Assembly: GCF_900112795.1 (NCBI RefSeq)
Contig: NZ_FONA01000005.1
Coordinates: 1-64,000, forward strand
Reading direction: 5' to 3'
Length of the DNA stretch: 64,000 nt
From: Thermophagus xiamenensis
GTDB taxonomy: Bacteria > Bacteroidota > Bacteroidia > Bacteroidales > Marinilabiliaceae
Positions 33,972-43,435 of this stretch are shown in pieces (position 1 is the first letter of the stretch; each line of letters starts with the position of its first letter). The notes beneath the pieces were generated by a model, which had not been told where the DNA came from, did not search any database, and saw only the letters and a list, made by a program, of their open reading frames with translations. A program made the position numbers and the translations under genes.

Positions 33972-35240
33972 ATGAATATTCTTCTTTTAGGTTCAGGAGG
34001 TCGTGAACATGCATTAGCCTGGAAAATGCGTGTCAGTCCGTTACTTGACCAATTGTTTATAGCACCCGGTAATGCGGGGACATCTTTGTTAGGACAAAAT
34101 CTTGATATTGCGGTAGATGATTTCGAGGAAATTCGAAAAGCTGTAATAGAATTTCATATTGATATGGTGGTTGTTGGTCCTGAAGTGCCGTTAGTGAAGG
34201 GAATAAGTGATTTTTTTCTTAATGACCCGCAATTGTCCGGTGTTCCGGTAATTGGCCCTACATCACGCGGAGCTATGTTGGAAGGCAGTAAGGAGTATGC
34301 CAAACAATTTATGCTGGCACACCACATTCCAACTGCCCGTTATTTGGCTGTAACGTTAGACACAATTGATGAAGGGGAGCGGTTTTTAAAAAAATTGAAA
34401 CCGCCCTATGTTCTTAAAGCCGACGGTTTGGCTGCGGGGAAAGGGGTGATAATTGTTGAAAATATTGAAGATGCCCTTTCTCAGTTACGGATAATGTTGA
34501 GCGGCAAATTTGGGAAGGCTAGTGAAACTGTTTTAATCGAAGAGTTTCTGTCGGGAATAGAGTTGTCGGTTTTTGCCATTACTGATGGGCACAGTTATCT
34601 TCTTCTGCCCGAGGCAAAAGATTATAAACGTATAGGAGAAGGAGATACAGGGCTTAATACTGGTGGAATGGGTGCCATTTCTCCTGTCCCTTTTGCTGAT
34701 GAGGCCTTTATGAAAAAAGTAGAAGAACGGATTATACATCCTACTATTGAGGGATTAAAAGAAGAAGGTATACTATATAAAGGATTTATTTTCTTTGGAC
34801 TAATAAATGTCAACGGAGATCCTTATGTTATTGAATATAATGTTCGTTTGGGGGATCCTGAAGCCGAAGTTGTTCTTCCCCGATTGAAAAACGATTTGGT
34901 TGAGATATTCAAGGCTGTTACGGAAGGTAATTTAAAGGAAATTGTCTCGGAACAGGATCCTAGAACTGCAGCCACCGTTATGTTGGTTTCGGGTGGATAT
35001 CCCGGGAACTATGAAAAAGGTAAAAACATTTTTAGACTTGATCACGTAGAAGGCAGTATTGTTTTTCATGCCGGGACAACCATCTCAGATGGAGTGGTTA
35101 CTTCAGGAGGTAGAGTTTTAGCTATTACTTCTCTTGGTGAATCCATTGATGAGGCATTAGAAAAATCCTATAAAAATGCTAAGATTATAAACTTTGAGAA
35201 TAAATATTACCGTAAGGACATTGGGTTTGATTTAAAGTAA
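33972..35240 (+). CDS. purD: Phosphoribosylamine-glycine ligase (GARS)
   Basis: This ATP-grasp enzyme joins glycine to phosphoribosylamine in purine synthesis. The 422 residues match the family length. It starts [19 protein letters not shown]. Other hallmarks are [49 protein letters not shown] and [18 protein letters not shown]. It is eight bases after the deacetylase gene and one base before the membrane protein gene, so it is part of a plus-strand operon. Confidence 0.98.
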   Translation: MNILLLGSGGREHALAWKMRVSPLLDQLFIAPGNAGTSLLGQNLDIAVDDFEEIRKAVIEFHIDMVVVGPEVPLVKGISDFFLNDPQLSGVPVIGPTSRGAMLEGSKEYAKQFMLAHHIPTARYLAVTLDTIDEGERFLKKLKPPYVLKADGLAAGKGVIIVENIEDALSQLRIMLSGKFGKASETVLIEEFLSGIELSVFAITDGHSYLLLPEAKDYKRIGEGDTGLNTGGMGAISPVPFADEAFMKKVEERIIHPTIEGLKEEGILYKGFIFFGLINVNGDPYVIEYNVRLGDPEAEVVLPRLKNDLVEIFKAVTEGNLKEIVSEQDPRTAATVMLVSGGYPGNYEKGKNIFRLDHVEGSIVFHAGTTISDGVVTSGGRVLAITSLGESIDEALEKSYKNAKIINFENKYYRKDIGFDLK

Positions 35241-35241
35241 T

Positions 35242-36237
35242 TTGAACATGCTATATAGGACGCTGCACAACAACAGCCTGTTGGCTTTTATATTGGTTCC
35301 TTTTATATTGTTCCTTTTTTGGATTAGGGTTTTTCTTTTTGATGGCAGTGCCCCCATAAGTTTTGACGGGATTTCCATGCCTTTATGGGAATGGATGGTT
35401 CGTCCATTGTTTGGGAACAATGCCTATTTGGCTGCTGCTTTTTCTTTTGTTTTGGTGCTGTTAACGGCCTTTACAATCAACAGATTAGCTGGTCGCCATG
35501 GATTGTTGGGTAGTGCATCTGTTTTGCCAGCATTAATGTATGCATTATTGGTAAGTGGCTTTTTGGTTGTGCAGCGTTTGAATGTGGTTTGGATGTTCAA
35601 TTTATTTTTTTTACTAGCCATTGAACGAATTTGGGGGATTGTAATACATGGAAGGAAGGAAGGACGCAGTTTTGATGGCGCTTTATTGGTGGGTATCGGT
35701 TCTCTAGTGTATGTAAAGGGCTTGTATTTGTATCCATTACTTTTAGTGGTAATGGGTGGATTACGGGTCCTGACAATTAGGACATTTTTGGCCAGTTTAA
35801 TGGGGGTATTGTTGCCGTTTGTACTTAGTGCCGGTTATTTCTTTTTTGTGGATAGGTTTATGGAATTTGGGGTGTTTATTGTTTTTAATTTATTATCGAG
35901 CACTGGTCAGCTTAGTCATAATATAAGTACACAGATTTATTTGTTTTTCCTAGGGGGTATTATATTGGTGGGTATAGTAAATGTGTTTAGGTTCTTACCA
36001 ACACAAAAAATCATTACTAGGAAATTATTTCGGTCTGTGGTCTGGCTAACCTTACTTACATTTGGTGCCTGTCTTACTCCTTTTTTTTCTGTTGAGTTAA
36101 CCCCGTTGATTGCTATAGGACCATCGATGATATTGGCATTTTGGCTAGATAAAATGTCAAAAAAGATTTGGCAAGAAGTTATCTTGTGGGTATTTATTGG
36201 CATTACAATAGCCGTACAAATTATTCATATAGGTTGA
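35242..36237 (+). CDS. Hypothetical multi-pass membrane protein (DUF6427-like)
   Basis: This 331-residue inner-membrane protein has about nine hydrophobic segments spread over its whole length and few soluble parts. The opening YRTLHNNSLLAFILVPFILFL and the size recall a family of Bacteroidota membrane proteins named DUF6427, but I could not confirm this. It lies one base after purD on the same strand and is convergent with the sensor kinase gene. Function unknown. Confidence 0.65.
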   Translation: MNMLYRTLHNNSLLAFILVPFILFLFWIRVFLFDGSAPISFDGISMPLWEWMVRPLFGNNAYLAAAFSFVLVLLTAFTINRLAGRHGLLGSASVLPALMYALLVSGFLVVQRLNVVWMFNLFFLLAIERIWGIVIHGRKEGRSFDGALLVGIGSLVYVKGLYLYPLLLVVMGGLRVLTIRTFLASLMGVLLPFVLSAGYFFFVDRFMEFGVFIVFNLLSSTGQLSHNISTQIYLFFLGGIILVGIVNVFRFLPTQKIITRKLFRSVVWLTLLTFGACLTPFFSVELTPLIAIGPSMILAFWLDKMSKKIWQEVILWVFIGITIAVQIIHIG

Positions 36238-36244
36238 TTAAAAT

Positions 36245-39200
36245 TTATATCCATTTTTGGATTGTGTGCTGCAAATCATTAAGCTTAACCGGTTTTCCAA
36301 TGTAATCATTCATTCCGGCGTCCAAGCATTTTTCTTTATCACCCTTTAATACGTTTGCAGTCATAGCAATGATGGGTGTGGAAATTCCTGATTTTCGCAA
36401 AGCTTTTGTGGCATCTAAGCCATTAAGAACAGGCATTTGAATATCCATCAATATTAAGTCGAAGTTTTCCTTTTTTTCGAGAATTAAATTAATCGCTTCT
36501 TCACCATTTGACGAAATGATTGCAGTTAACCCAAGTCGGGCCAGCATCTTTTCCGTTATTTTTTGATTAATGGGATTATCTTCTACCAACAATATCTTTT
36601 TGTTTTGATAGGATGAAGAGGAATTAATCGGTTTACTTTTCTGCGTTTTTGAATCGGCAAAAAATAGTTGGTTGATGGTATTATACAGGATAGTTTGTTT
36701 GATGGGTTTTTCTAATATTACATCAAAACCTTCTAAAGATGCTATTTTTCGTGATGAAAATAGAATTGCTTTAATGTCGGGGGCATATTGTTTTATGGTT
36801 TTTATGATGGATGGATTGTCTAAATTTATAATATGAGAATTGATAATGACAATGTTAAACTTTCTATTATCATTAATTTTATCAAGAGCAGATTTTTCAT
36901 CATTCACAATTTCTGTGGCAATACCCCAATTGTAAAACATTTTTTTAAGGAGTAATAAATTGGTTCGATGATTGTCAACAATAAGGGCACGCAAATCCTT
37001 CATTCTTGGGTTCTTGAATGCAATATTTGATTTGCCTTTATCGTAGGTAAAAGGAAGAATAAAATGAAAAATTGATCCGGGATTTTCCTTTGACCACGCA
37101 TAGTTAGGATTTGGGCTTTCAACCCATATTTTACCGCCCATTAATTCTACAAGCATTTTTGAAATGCTAGTTCCGAGTCCGGTCCCACCAAATTTTCTTG
37201 TGGTAGATCCATCGGCTTGAGTGAAAGATTCAAAAATCTTTTCTATTTTTTCTGGCGGAATGCCAATACCCGAATCTTCGATAGCAAAATGAAGGATGAT
37301 TTCTTGTCTTGCTTGACGTTCAACGTCTACCTTTAGAATTACTTCACCTTCTTGGGTAAACTTAACGGCATTCCCCATTAAATTGATGATTACCTGAATG
37401 AGTCGGCCTTCATCCCCAATTAGGACAGACGGGATTGATTCGTCAACTGAGGCCATTAATTCCAGGTTTTTTTCGTGACTCCTAAACGACATCTGATCAA
37501 GTAAATAATCCACAGTGGATCGCAAGTCGAAAGGATATTTTTCAATTTTCATTTTGCCAGCCTCAATCTTTGAGAAGTCAAGGATGTCGTTTATGATATT
37601 CAATAGATTTTCACATGAACGACTAATAATGGTGAGAATATTTTGTTGATCACGATTCAGGCGAGTTTGTCCTAACAGTTCTGTCGCCCCAATTATGCCA
37701 TTCATGGGTGTTCGGATTTCATGACTCATGTTAGCCAGAAATTCCGATTTTGCTTTATTGGCTTCTTTTTCACGGCGTTGTATCTCTTTTTGTGCCGTGA
37801 TGTCCATGAATGCCTCCAGCATAATGTCTGAATGGTTAACTTTTACTGGTATAATATTTTTAAGAATGGTCCGCGAAATATTATTTTCTTCAACAGTAAG
37901 TCTTTCTTCAAGAGTAGTAATGGTAACTCCTGCAGCTTCATCGGTATATTGATCTTTTTTGAGGGTTTGAAACAATTGTTGGTATTTCCGCTTTTTTACA
38001 AACTCCATGGCATCACTAAGGTTATCAAACCCCATTATAGTGGCAGCAGTTAGGTTTATTTCTTGAATCTTTTTTTCTTTGTCAGTTATGAGTATTCCTA
38101 CAGGAAGATTTTCTGTAATGGTTTTTAAGGCCTCGATAGATTCTTTTAGCGACTGGGTAAGTAATCTTTTCTCTGTTACATCCTCCTTTATAGCAATAAA
38201 ATTAGATATAGTGTTTTCTTCACCAAAAACTGGCGATATTGACACTTTTTCCCAAATAATATCTCCATTGGGGTTCAGAGACTGAATTTCTCCTTCCCAT
38301 GATTTTCCTTCTTGTATGGTTTCAAGCAACAATGTTGAAAAATTCTCATTGTTTTTAGAATGAAGGTAATGAAGACTAGTCCCTTCAAGTTCTTGTTTCA
38401 AAACATTATTTCTTTCTTCAAATGTTTTGTTGATGTATTCAATTATGCCATGGGTGTTGGTAATTAATATGGAAACAGGACTTTGTTCAACCGCTTTAAG
38501 AAGTTTTTTATTTGTTTCTTCAGCCTTTTGGCGATTTATCAGTACTACCCGGATTTGATTGATGATTAGAAATGTAATAAAGCCCGCAAGTAAAGTAAAA
38601 ACAACAAGATTAAGATATTTAAGGCGAGTATATTTTTCGAAAATTATATGATGTCGTTTGTTAAGAGCTGAAATAGTTTTACTTATTTTAAATGAGATCT
38701 GATTTTCGAATTCATAAATTCGGGTTAATATGCTTTCTGCTTGTTTTTGATAAAAATTGACGGTTTCTAATGTGGCCGGTGTGAGCGAATTTTCAGTTGC
38801 CAATACCCCTTCAAGAGAACCCGTTATTTTAGCAGATAATGATTGTAACTCGTATAACAAAGAATTGATGTCTCTTATTTCCTGTATCGTTCCCGTATAT
38901 TGATCATTTCGATATTTAATTACTTCCTTAATACTGTCCTGATCTTCCAGATTAACAGCTTTATATACAGTAATTTCCCCTCCTTTGTCTAATTTTTCAA
39001 GAATATTTACTGATTGAGTAATCCTATTGCGAATATCTCTTTGAATGTTGCTTAATTGTTGAGGATGATTTACTGATGAGTAAGATTTAAAATCAAGATT
39101 AATGTGTAGTAAATTTTCTTTTAATAATCCTTCAATTCTTTGTTTTTGTTCCTGATTACGAATGGTTTCCTGGTAATAAATAGTGTGTGTTCGATCAAAA

Positions 39201-39349
39201 TAGTTATCAATGAGTAAAATAGCTGCTATAGTGCAAACAAAAACGCCCAGTAATAAATAAAGTTTATTTATTACTGGTTCATTAAACAATCCTTTGTTAG
39301 AGGGTAAGGAAAGTTTCCTGAAGATATTTTTGTCTGTTTTCCTTCGCAA
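36245..39349 (-). CDS. Hybrid sensor histidine kinase with two receiver domains (one degenerate)
   Basis: The protein has 1,034 residues. Two membrane helices (about 28-47 and 246-266) flank a helical periplasmic sensor of about 200 residues. Two PAS-like domains (about 283-392 and 403-520) follow. The HisKA domain (533-600) has His543 in SEFLANMSHEIRTPMNG. The HATPase domain (about 640-770) has NLMGNAVKF, EDSGIGIP and GGTGLGTSI. A first receiver (about 786-895) has Asn837 where the phospho-Asp should be. A second receiver (917-1034) is complete, with Asp969 in LILMDIQMPVLNG. No output regulator is adjacent. The gene lies 163 bp downstream of the ModA-like lipoprotein gene on the same strand, so the pair may be co-expressed. 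Confidence 0.93.
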   Translation of the reverse strand: MRRKTDKNIFRKLSLPSNKGLFNEPVINKLYLLLGVFVCTIAAILLIDNYFDRTHTIYYQETIRNQEQKQRIEGLLKENLLHINLDFKSYSSVNHPQQLSNIQRDIRNRITQSVNILEKLDKGGEITVYKAVNLEDQDSIKEVIKYRNDQYTGTIQEIRDINSLLYELQSLSAKITGSLEGVLATENSLTPATLETVNFYQKQAESILTRIYEFENQISFKISKTISALNKRHHIIFEKYTRLKYLNLVVFTLLAGFITFLIINQIRVVLINRQKAEETNKKLLKAVEQSPVSILITNTHGIIEYINKTFEERNNVLKQELEGTSLHYLHSKNNENFSTLLLETIQEGKSWEGEIQSLNPNGDIIWEKVSISPVFGEENTISNFIAIKEDVTEKRLLTQSLKESIEALKTITENLPVGILITDKEKKIQEINLTAATIMGFDNLSDAMEFVKKRKYQQLFQTLKKDQYTDEAAGVTITTLEERLTVEENNISRTILKNIIPVKVNHSDIMLEAFMDITAQKEIQRREKEANKAKSEFLANMSHEIRTPMNGIIGATELLGQTRLNRDQQNILTIISRSCENLLNIINDILDFSKIEAGKMKIEKYPFDLRSTVDYLLDQMSFRSHEKNLELMASVDESIPSVLIGDEGRLIQVIINLMGNAVKFTQEGEVILKVDVERQARQEIILHFAIEDSGIGIPPEKIEKIFESFTQADGSTTRKFGGTGLGTSISKMLVELMGGKIWVESPNPNYAWSKENPGSIFHFILPFTYDKGKSNIAFKNPRMKDLRALIVDNHRTNLLLLKKMFYNWGIATEIVNDEKSALDKINDNRKFNIVIINSHIINLDNPSIIKTIKQYAPDIKAILFSSRKIASLEGFDVILEKPIKQTILYNTINQLFFADSKTQKSKPINSSSSYQNKKILLVEDNPINQKITEKMLARLGLTAIISSNGEEAINLILEKKENFDLILMDIQMPVLNGLDATKALRKSGISTPIIAMTANVLKGDKEKCLDAGMNDYIGKPVKLNDLQHTIQKWI

Positions 39350-39512
39350 TTCAATGATGTCTTAAATTATATAATTAATAATAATTTTCATCGTGAAATA
39401 TATATAACAAAAAAGGGTTTATTAAATCTGGAAATTTTAACCCTGTTCCATTCCAATTTTATTTCAATAACTAAGGATATTTTTTTAAAATTTGATGTCA
39501 TTAAATATACAA

Positions 39513-40322
39513 TTAATTTGGCGATAAGGGAATATCTGTAATTCCATATTTTTCGAAAAAAAATTTACCTGAAGGGGTCTTAAGTTGGTTAATGAATTTC
39601 ATGGCATTTTCTTTGTTTGGAGCGTCTTTTAAAACTACTGCGATTGCCTGATAATAAATTTCGTTTGAGGGAATTTTGACGGTGTCGATTATTTGAAAAT
39701 CATTGCTGTTGCTTAAATAGTCCGATTCCCAATCGATAGCTAGCTGTGAATTTCCGGATGCGATATTACGAAACAAACCTCGTGAGTCGGTTGTAAGGGA
39801 TAATACCGATTTTATTATTTCATTATAGATGCTATGATGTTTTAATAATTTTTCAGTTGCTTGCCCTAACGAACTGGTTTCAGGGTTAGCCAACTCAATG
39901 CCAAATTTACCGGAAGTAAGTGTCGCCATTTGACCATCGAAATTTATTGGATTACTTGGTGAAATTATAAATATTAAAGTTTGATAGCCAATAACGGCCG
40001 AGTCTTCTATTATTTCGGGGTTTGTCATTAACATATTATCTATGCTCAATCGACAGTCGGGAATATAAATGTCGGCCTCGCCTCGATAATAAATTAAGTT
40101 GGAAAGATTTCTGGCACAATCGTTCTGTATGTTGACTTTAATGCCGGTTTCTTTTTCAAATTGAGCAGAGAATTCTCGAACCGGTGCCAGAATTCCGTTT
40201 TCACAGTAGATTACCAACTCTTGTTTCGAAAGTGTATCGCTTTTTTTGTTCCTTTTGCATTCTGTCAAAATAGCTATTAAAATGATTGAAATAACAAGAA
40301 GGATTATTTTTTGAATTTTCAC
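39513..40322 (-). CDS. ModA-like periplasmic substrate-binding lipoprotein, no cognate ABC transporter nearby
   Basis: The protein has 269 residues. It has a lipoprotein signal (IILIAILTECKRNK, Cys about 22). A type II periplasmic-binding fold of the ModA/sulfate-binding kind follows: LVIYCENGILAPVREFSAQFEKETGIKVNI near the start, ANPETSSLGQATEKLLK, IDWESDY and KENAMKFINQLKTPSGKFFFEKYGI at the end. That family binds molybdate, tungstate or similar oxyanions. The absence of permease and ATPase genes and the position before a sensor kinase suggest a sensory role. That is inference. Confidence 0.82.
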   Translation of the reverse strand: MKIQKIILLVISIILIAILTECKRNKKSDTLSKQELVIYCENGILAPVREFSAQFEKETGIKVNIQNDCARNLSNLIYYRGEADIYIPDCRLSIDNMLMTNPEIIEDSAVIGYQTLIFIISPSNPINFDGQMATLTSGKFGIELANPETSSLGQATEKLLKHHSIYNEIIKSVLSLTTDSRGLFRNIASGNSQLAIDWESDYLSNSNDFQIIDTVKIPSNEIYYQAIAVVLKDAPNKENAMKFINQLKTPSGKFFFEKYGITDIPLSPN

Positions 40323-40955
40323 TATGTAACTTGTTTAAATGGATTATACAATTTTTAGTATATATTCTGTCCGGCTTATTGACCGAGGTTTATTTGTAAG
40401 GCCATATGTTTGTATTTTTATTTTAGTGTCAGAGTGCAAAGTCATAAAGGTTTGTATTAAGTTTCTCAATATATTGTAATTACGAAAAATGGAGATGTTA
40501 AATCTCAATAACGGGTTTTATTATTTCAAGTCCATTTTAATGTAAATCGTAATACTTAAAAATTTTATAGGGCGTTAATCAAATCCAGTTAGGAAATAAA
40601 ATCCATTTATAATTTGCGGATTAGATCCTAAAAAAATTATTCCTTAACTGGATAGTGGGTTGAGTGATGAGTATTAGTAAATGAAACAAGCATGACTAAA
40701 AAGATTTGTCACAATAAGAACATGTATAAATTTAAGTCATGCGAGTTCCATCAGGCCAATGAATTAGATAAATTTTATACTGATGAAATTGTATCTTACA
40801 AACTTTCTTCGGGGAAAAGTTATATTCTTAATGATACCAAATAACACTCAATAACTAAAAAGCTAAAGCATGCTGTTGCAAGATACGATGTAAAGAAAAT
40901 ATCTTCACGGAATTGGTCACAAAAAAAAAGACTTTGGTCAAAAGGAATTCGCTGA
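40323..40955. repeat. Gene-free gap with a complete dispersed repeat
   Basis: The only clear structure is the plus-strand repeat copy at 40681-40787. Bases 40790-40955 might be a decayed coding fragment: one frame reads KHAVARYDVKKISSRNW before stops. I could not assign it. Bases 40323-40680 are AT-rich without a recognisable signal. Confidence 0.5.
40681..40787 (+). repeat. Dispersed palindromic repeat, full reference copy
   Basis: The unit begins ATGAAACAAGCATGACT and has the middle block AAAGATTTGTCACAATAAGA and then ATGTATAAATTTAAG. It returns with AGTCATGCGAGTTCCATC and ends AGATAAATTTTATACTGATGAAA. The first and the third block form an imperfect 18-bp inverted repeat, so the left 70 bases could fold as a long hairpin in DNA or RNA. 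Confidence 0.88.
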
Positions 40956-42044
40956 TTATTGGGAATTCTTTGGGTGTTTATGACTGATAAAATGTTTTTT
41001 TATCCATTTAGGTACAATAAATGCGCCTAAAAAAAGGTAAGGGTAATAACTAATAAGTCGCCAGAAAAAGGCCATAGCAACCCCTGTTCCTATTGGTATA
41101 AATGCAGCCAGAAATTCTTTGAAGACATATTCTGCAAAACCACTGCCTCCGGGGGTCGGACTAATCAACATCATTATCCACATTACCAATTGCTTGCCAA
41201 AAACATGTAAATGTTCTTCCCATCCCAGCCATTTAATACCAAAAAAAGTTATAATAAGTGTATTGACAACCCAGTATCTGGCTGTCCAACTAAAAAAAGT
41301 TGCACCAAAAGCTTTGAGCCATTTTTGGAATGGCCAACCTTTAAATTCTTGGGAGGCTTGTATTAGATCGGTTCCCGATTCATTAGCCTGTGGGCGCCAT
41401 TTTCGAATTATTGGGAGTTTAAAAATCATAAGCAAAAGCCATTTTAATCCCCTAGGATTTACGAATAATCCATAGCTTAGAACTATTGTGTAGAGAAATT
41501 TTATTGAATATCCCCCAATGGCTAATAAAAAGAATTTATTTTGAAGCCAAGGAACCGCCTGTGCGGCCGGATCAAGGCTAAAAATATCGGAACTCCCCAA
41601 TAAAATTAATAAAATAGGAAAAGTGACTATGAAAAATAATTCATCCAAAAACGATGTGACCATTACCACTGCTGTACTGCGCCCAACGCGGATCCCTTCT
41701 TTGTTAACGAAAAAAATGGCAACACTTGTGCCACCAATAGCAGAAGGAGTTATTGCGGATGTGAACTCCCATAACATTATAATATTAAAAGCTTTTTTCC
41801 AGGTAAGTTGTTTATTAGTTAAAATGCGGATTCTGAGCATGTAGCCAAAATCTCTTATTGCCATTAAAGTAAAAGAGAAAATCAGCCAAAAGACAGACCA
41901 TCCGGTAAAGCGGATAAGACTGAAGCTTTGTGGATCAAATTCTCGATACAAGAGATATCCGGTTACCGACAAACCAATTAAAACAGGAAGGAAAATCCTG
42001 CCAGGCCGGATACTGCGAATGATTTTTCCAGAGTTGTCTGTCAT
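40956..42044 (-). CDS. Lysylphosphatidylglycerol synthase transmembrane-domain/YbhN-like protein
   Basis: This is a 362-residue inner-membrane protein with about eight helices of the UPF0104/LPG_synthase_TM family. Characteristic parts are ITPSAIGGTSVAIFFVNKEGIRVGRSTAVVMVTSFLDELFF and the later LVMWIMMLISPTPGGSGFAEYVFKEFLAAF. The soluble acyltransferase-like domain of MprF is absent. Family members are thought to be lipid flippases or glycolipid-related transporters. The precise role is unknown. It is monocistronic. Confidence 0.85.
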   Translation of the reverse strand: MTDNSGKIIRSIRPGRIFLPVLIGLSVTGYLLYREFDPQSFSLIRFTGWSVFWLIFSFTLMAIRDFGYMLRIRILTNKQLTWKKAFNIIMLWEFTSAITPSAIGGTSVAIFFVNKEGIRVGRSTAVVMVTSFLDELFFIVTFPILLILLGSSDIFSLDPAAQAVPWLQNKFFLLAIGGYSIKFLYTIVLSYGLFVNPRGLKWLLLMIFKLPIIRKWRPQANESGTDLIQASQEFKGWPFQKWLKAFGATFFSWTARYWVVNTLIITFFGIKWLGWEEHLHVFGKQLVMWIMMLISPTPGGSGFAEYVFKEFLAAFIPIGTGVAMAFFWRLISYYPYLFLGAFIVPKWIKKHFISHKHPKNSQ

Positions 42045-42254
42045 TTTTTATAAATGATCAATTGCTCTTTGTGATTCCGTGATTTCTCCTATAGCCGCCT
42101 CTAAATCAAAGTTTTGGGTTTTGCGATTGAGTTTTGCTCTCTAAAGCTTAATGCTACCAGGAGATTTGCAATTAATATAAAATACAAATTTACAGTATCC
42201 CGCACATAACGGAAAGATCGGTTGTTAAAGTTTTTGAAAATGAATTTAAATAAA

Positions 42255-42286
42255 GCAAAAAAACCGGACATTTTGCCCGGTTTTTA
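42255..42286. terminator. Bidirectional terminator next to tRNA-Ala
   Basis: AAACCGG (42261-42267) pairs with CCGGTTT (42277-42283), flanked by A and T runs, so it can end transcription of tRNA-Ala on the minus strand. Confidence 0.75.
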
Positions 42287-42302
42287 TTATATTAGTGCTA
42301 TG

Positions 42303-42376
42303 TGGAGATGAGGGGAATCGAACCCCTGACCTCATGACTGCCAGTCATGCGCTCTAGCCATCTGAGCTACACCCCC
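42303..42376 (-). tRNA. tRNA-Ala (anticodon GGC)
   Basis: A 74-nt cloverleaf lies on the minus strand. The acceptor GGGGGTG pairs with CATCTCC through two G-U pairs. The D arm is AGCTCAGATGGCTAGAGC. The anticodon stem CATGA/TCATG surrounds loop CTGGCAG (anticodon GGC), and the T loop is GTTCGATTC. CCA is not encoded. Confidence 0.95.
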
Positions 42377-42389
42377 TGGATTTGCTGTG

Positions 42390-42421
42390 CAAATATAAAG
42401 GAAAATTGGGAAATTTCTCAA
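42390..42421 (-). promoter_or_regulatory. Promoter of tRNA-Ala
   Basis: On the minus strand TTG (plus 42419-42421), 21 bases and TATATTTG (plus 42390-42397) precede the tRNA by about 14 bases. Bases 42422-42668, up to the TonB gene, hold nothing else I recognise. Confidence 0.6.
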
Positions 42422-42668
42422 CAGATTATTATAAAAAATTAATAGGCATTGGATATAAATTGGGAAACTTGTTTAAATGTTTATAAATAAATTGTTTATT
42501 AGAATGGATGAAAAGATTTTGTCTTAAAAGAAGCGTGAAAAATGCGTAGAATTGGTAATAAAATCCTATTTTTAACGTCCCATTCGGCATGTTTTGTCGA
42601 ATAGATTCTATTTAAAAATATTGAAAACCGTTTACAGTCATTAATTTAGGCACCAAAATTCGATTTTT

Positions 42669-43349
42669 ATGGAAGTAAAGAAGTCGCCCAAAGCAGATTT
42701 GGAAAACAAGAAGACCGTTTTTATGCAAATCGGTCTTGTTGTGGTGCTTTCTCTGGTTTTCATTGCCTTCGAGTGGACAACTCAAGAAACAAAAGTCAAC
42801 GAAGGCTTGAAAATAGAGGAAGAGGAAGTTGAAGAGGAGATCATTCCGATCACTCGCCAGGATGAAGTAAAACCCCCACCACCACCGCCCCCCCCAAAAG
42901 TGACAGACATTTTAAATATTGTAGAAGATGATGTAGAACTTGAAGAGGAACTGATCATTCAGGATACAGAAGCTACTGAGGATACGGAAGTTGATTTTAC
43001 TGATATGACGACGGAGGAGGAGGAAGAAGATGCCCCGGTTTTCTTTATTGTTGAAGAAATGCCGGAATTTCCGGGTGGAGAACAAGCACTTCATAAATTC
43101 TTAGCAAGTAATATTGAGTATCCGGTTATCGCCCAGGAAAATGGTATTCAGGGGCGTGTTTATGTAAAGTTTGTTGTGAATACCGACGGATCTATTACCG
43201 ATGTGGAAATCGCCAGGGGGGTAGACCCAAGTCTCGATAAAGAAGCGTTGAGAGTGGTGAGAAGTATGCCCAAGTGGAAACCTGGAAAACAACGGGGTAA
43301 AGCCGTGAGGGTTTCCTATACGGTACCCATAAACTTTGTTTTGCAGTAG
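42669..43349 (+). CDS. Energy transducer TonB-family protein
   Basis: This periplasm-spanning protein couples the inner-membrane proton-motive force to outer-membrane receptors. Its 226 residues comprise a short cytoplasmic N-terminus and one membrane helix (about residues 20-38, VFMQIGLVVVLSLVFIAFEW). An acidic stretch with an eight-Pro run (KPPPPPPPPKV) follows. The C-terminal TonB domain (about 130-226) has FPGGEQALHKFLASNIEYPVIAQENGIQGRVYVKFVV and RVSYTVPINFVLQ. ExbB/ExbD genes are not adjacent. It is followed by a good terminator. Confidence 0.92.
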   Translation: MEVKKSPKADLENKKTVFMQIGLVVVLSLVFIAFEWTTQETKVNEGLKIEEEEVEEEIIPITRQDEVKPPPPPPPPKVTDILNIVEDDVELEEELIIQDTEATEDTEVDFTDMTTEEEEEDAPVFFIVEEMPEFPGGEQALHKFLASNIEYPVIAQENGIQGRVYVKFVVNTDGSITDVEIARGVDPSLDKEALRVVRSMPKWKPGKQRGKAVRVSYTVPINFVLQ

Positions 43350-43379
43350 AATCTTAAAATTTTAATAGTATTGAAAGCA

Positions 43380-43411
43380 GGGCTGTCTGGAAAGACAGCC
43401 TTGTTTTTTAT
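43380..43411 (+). terminator. Rho-independent terminator after the TonB gene
   Basis: GGCTGTCT (43381-43388) and AGACAGCC (43393-43400) form an 8-bp perfect stem with loop GGAA, followed by a T-rich run. Confidence 0.88.
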
Positions 43412-43435
43412 ATTAAGGTCGCCTTATTCAGTCTG

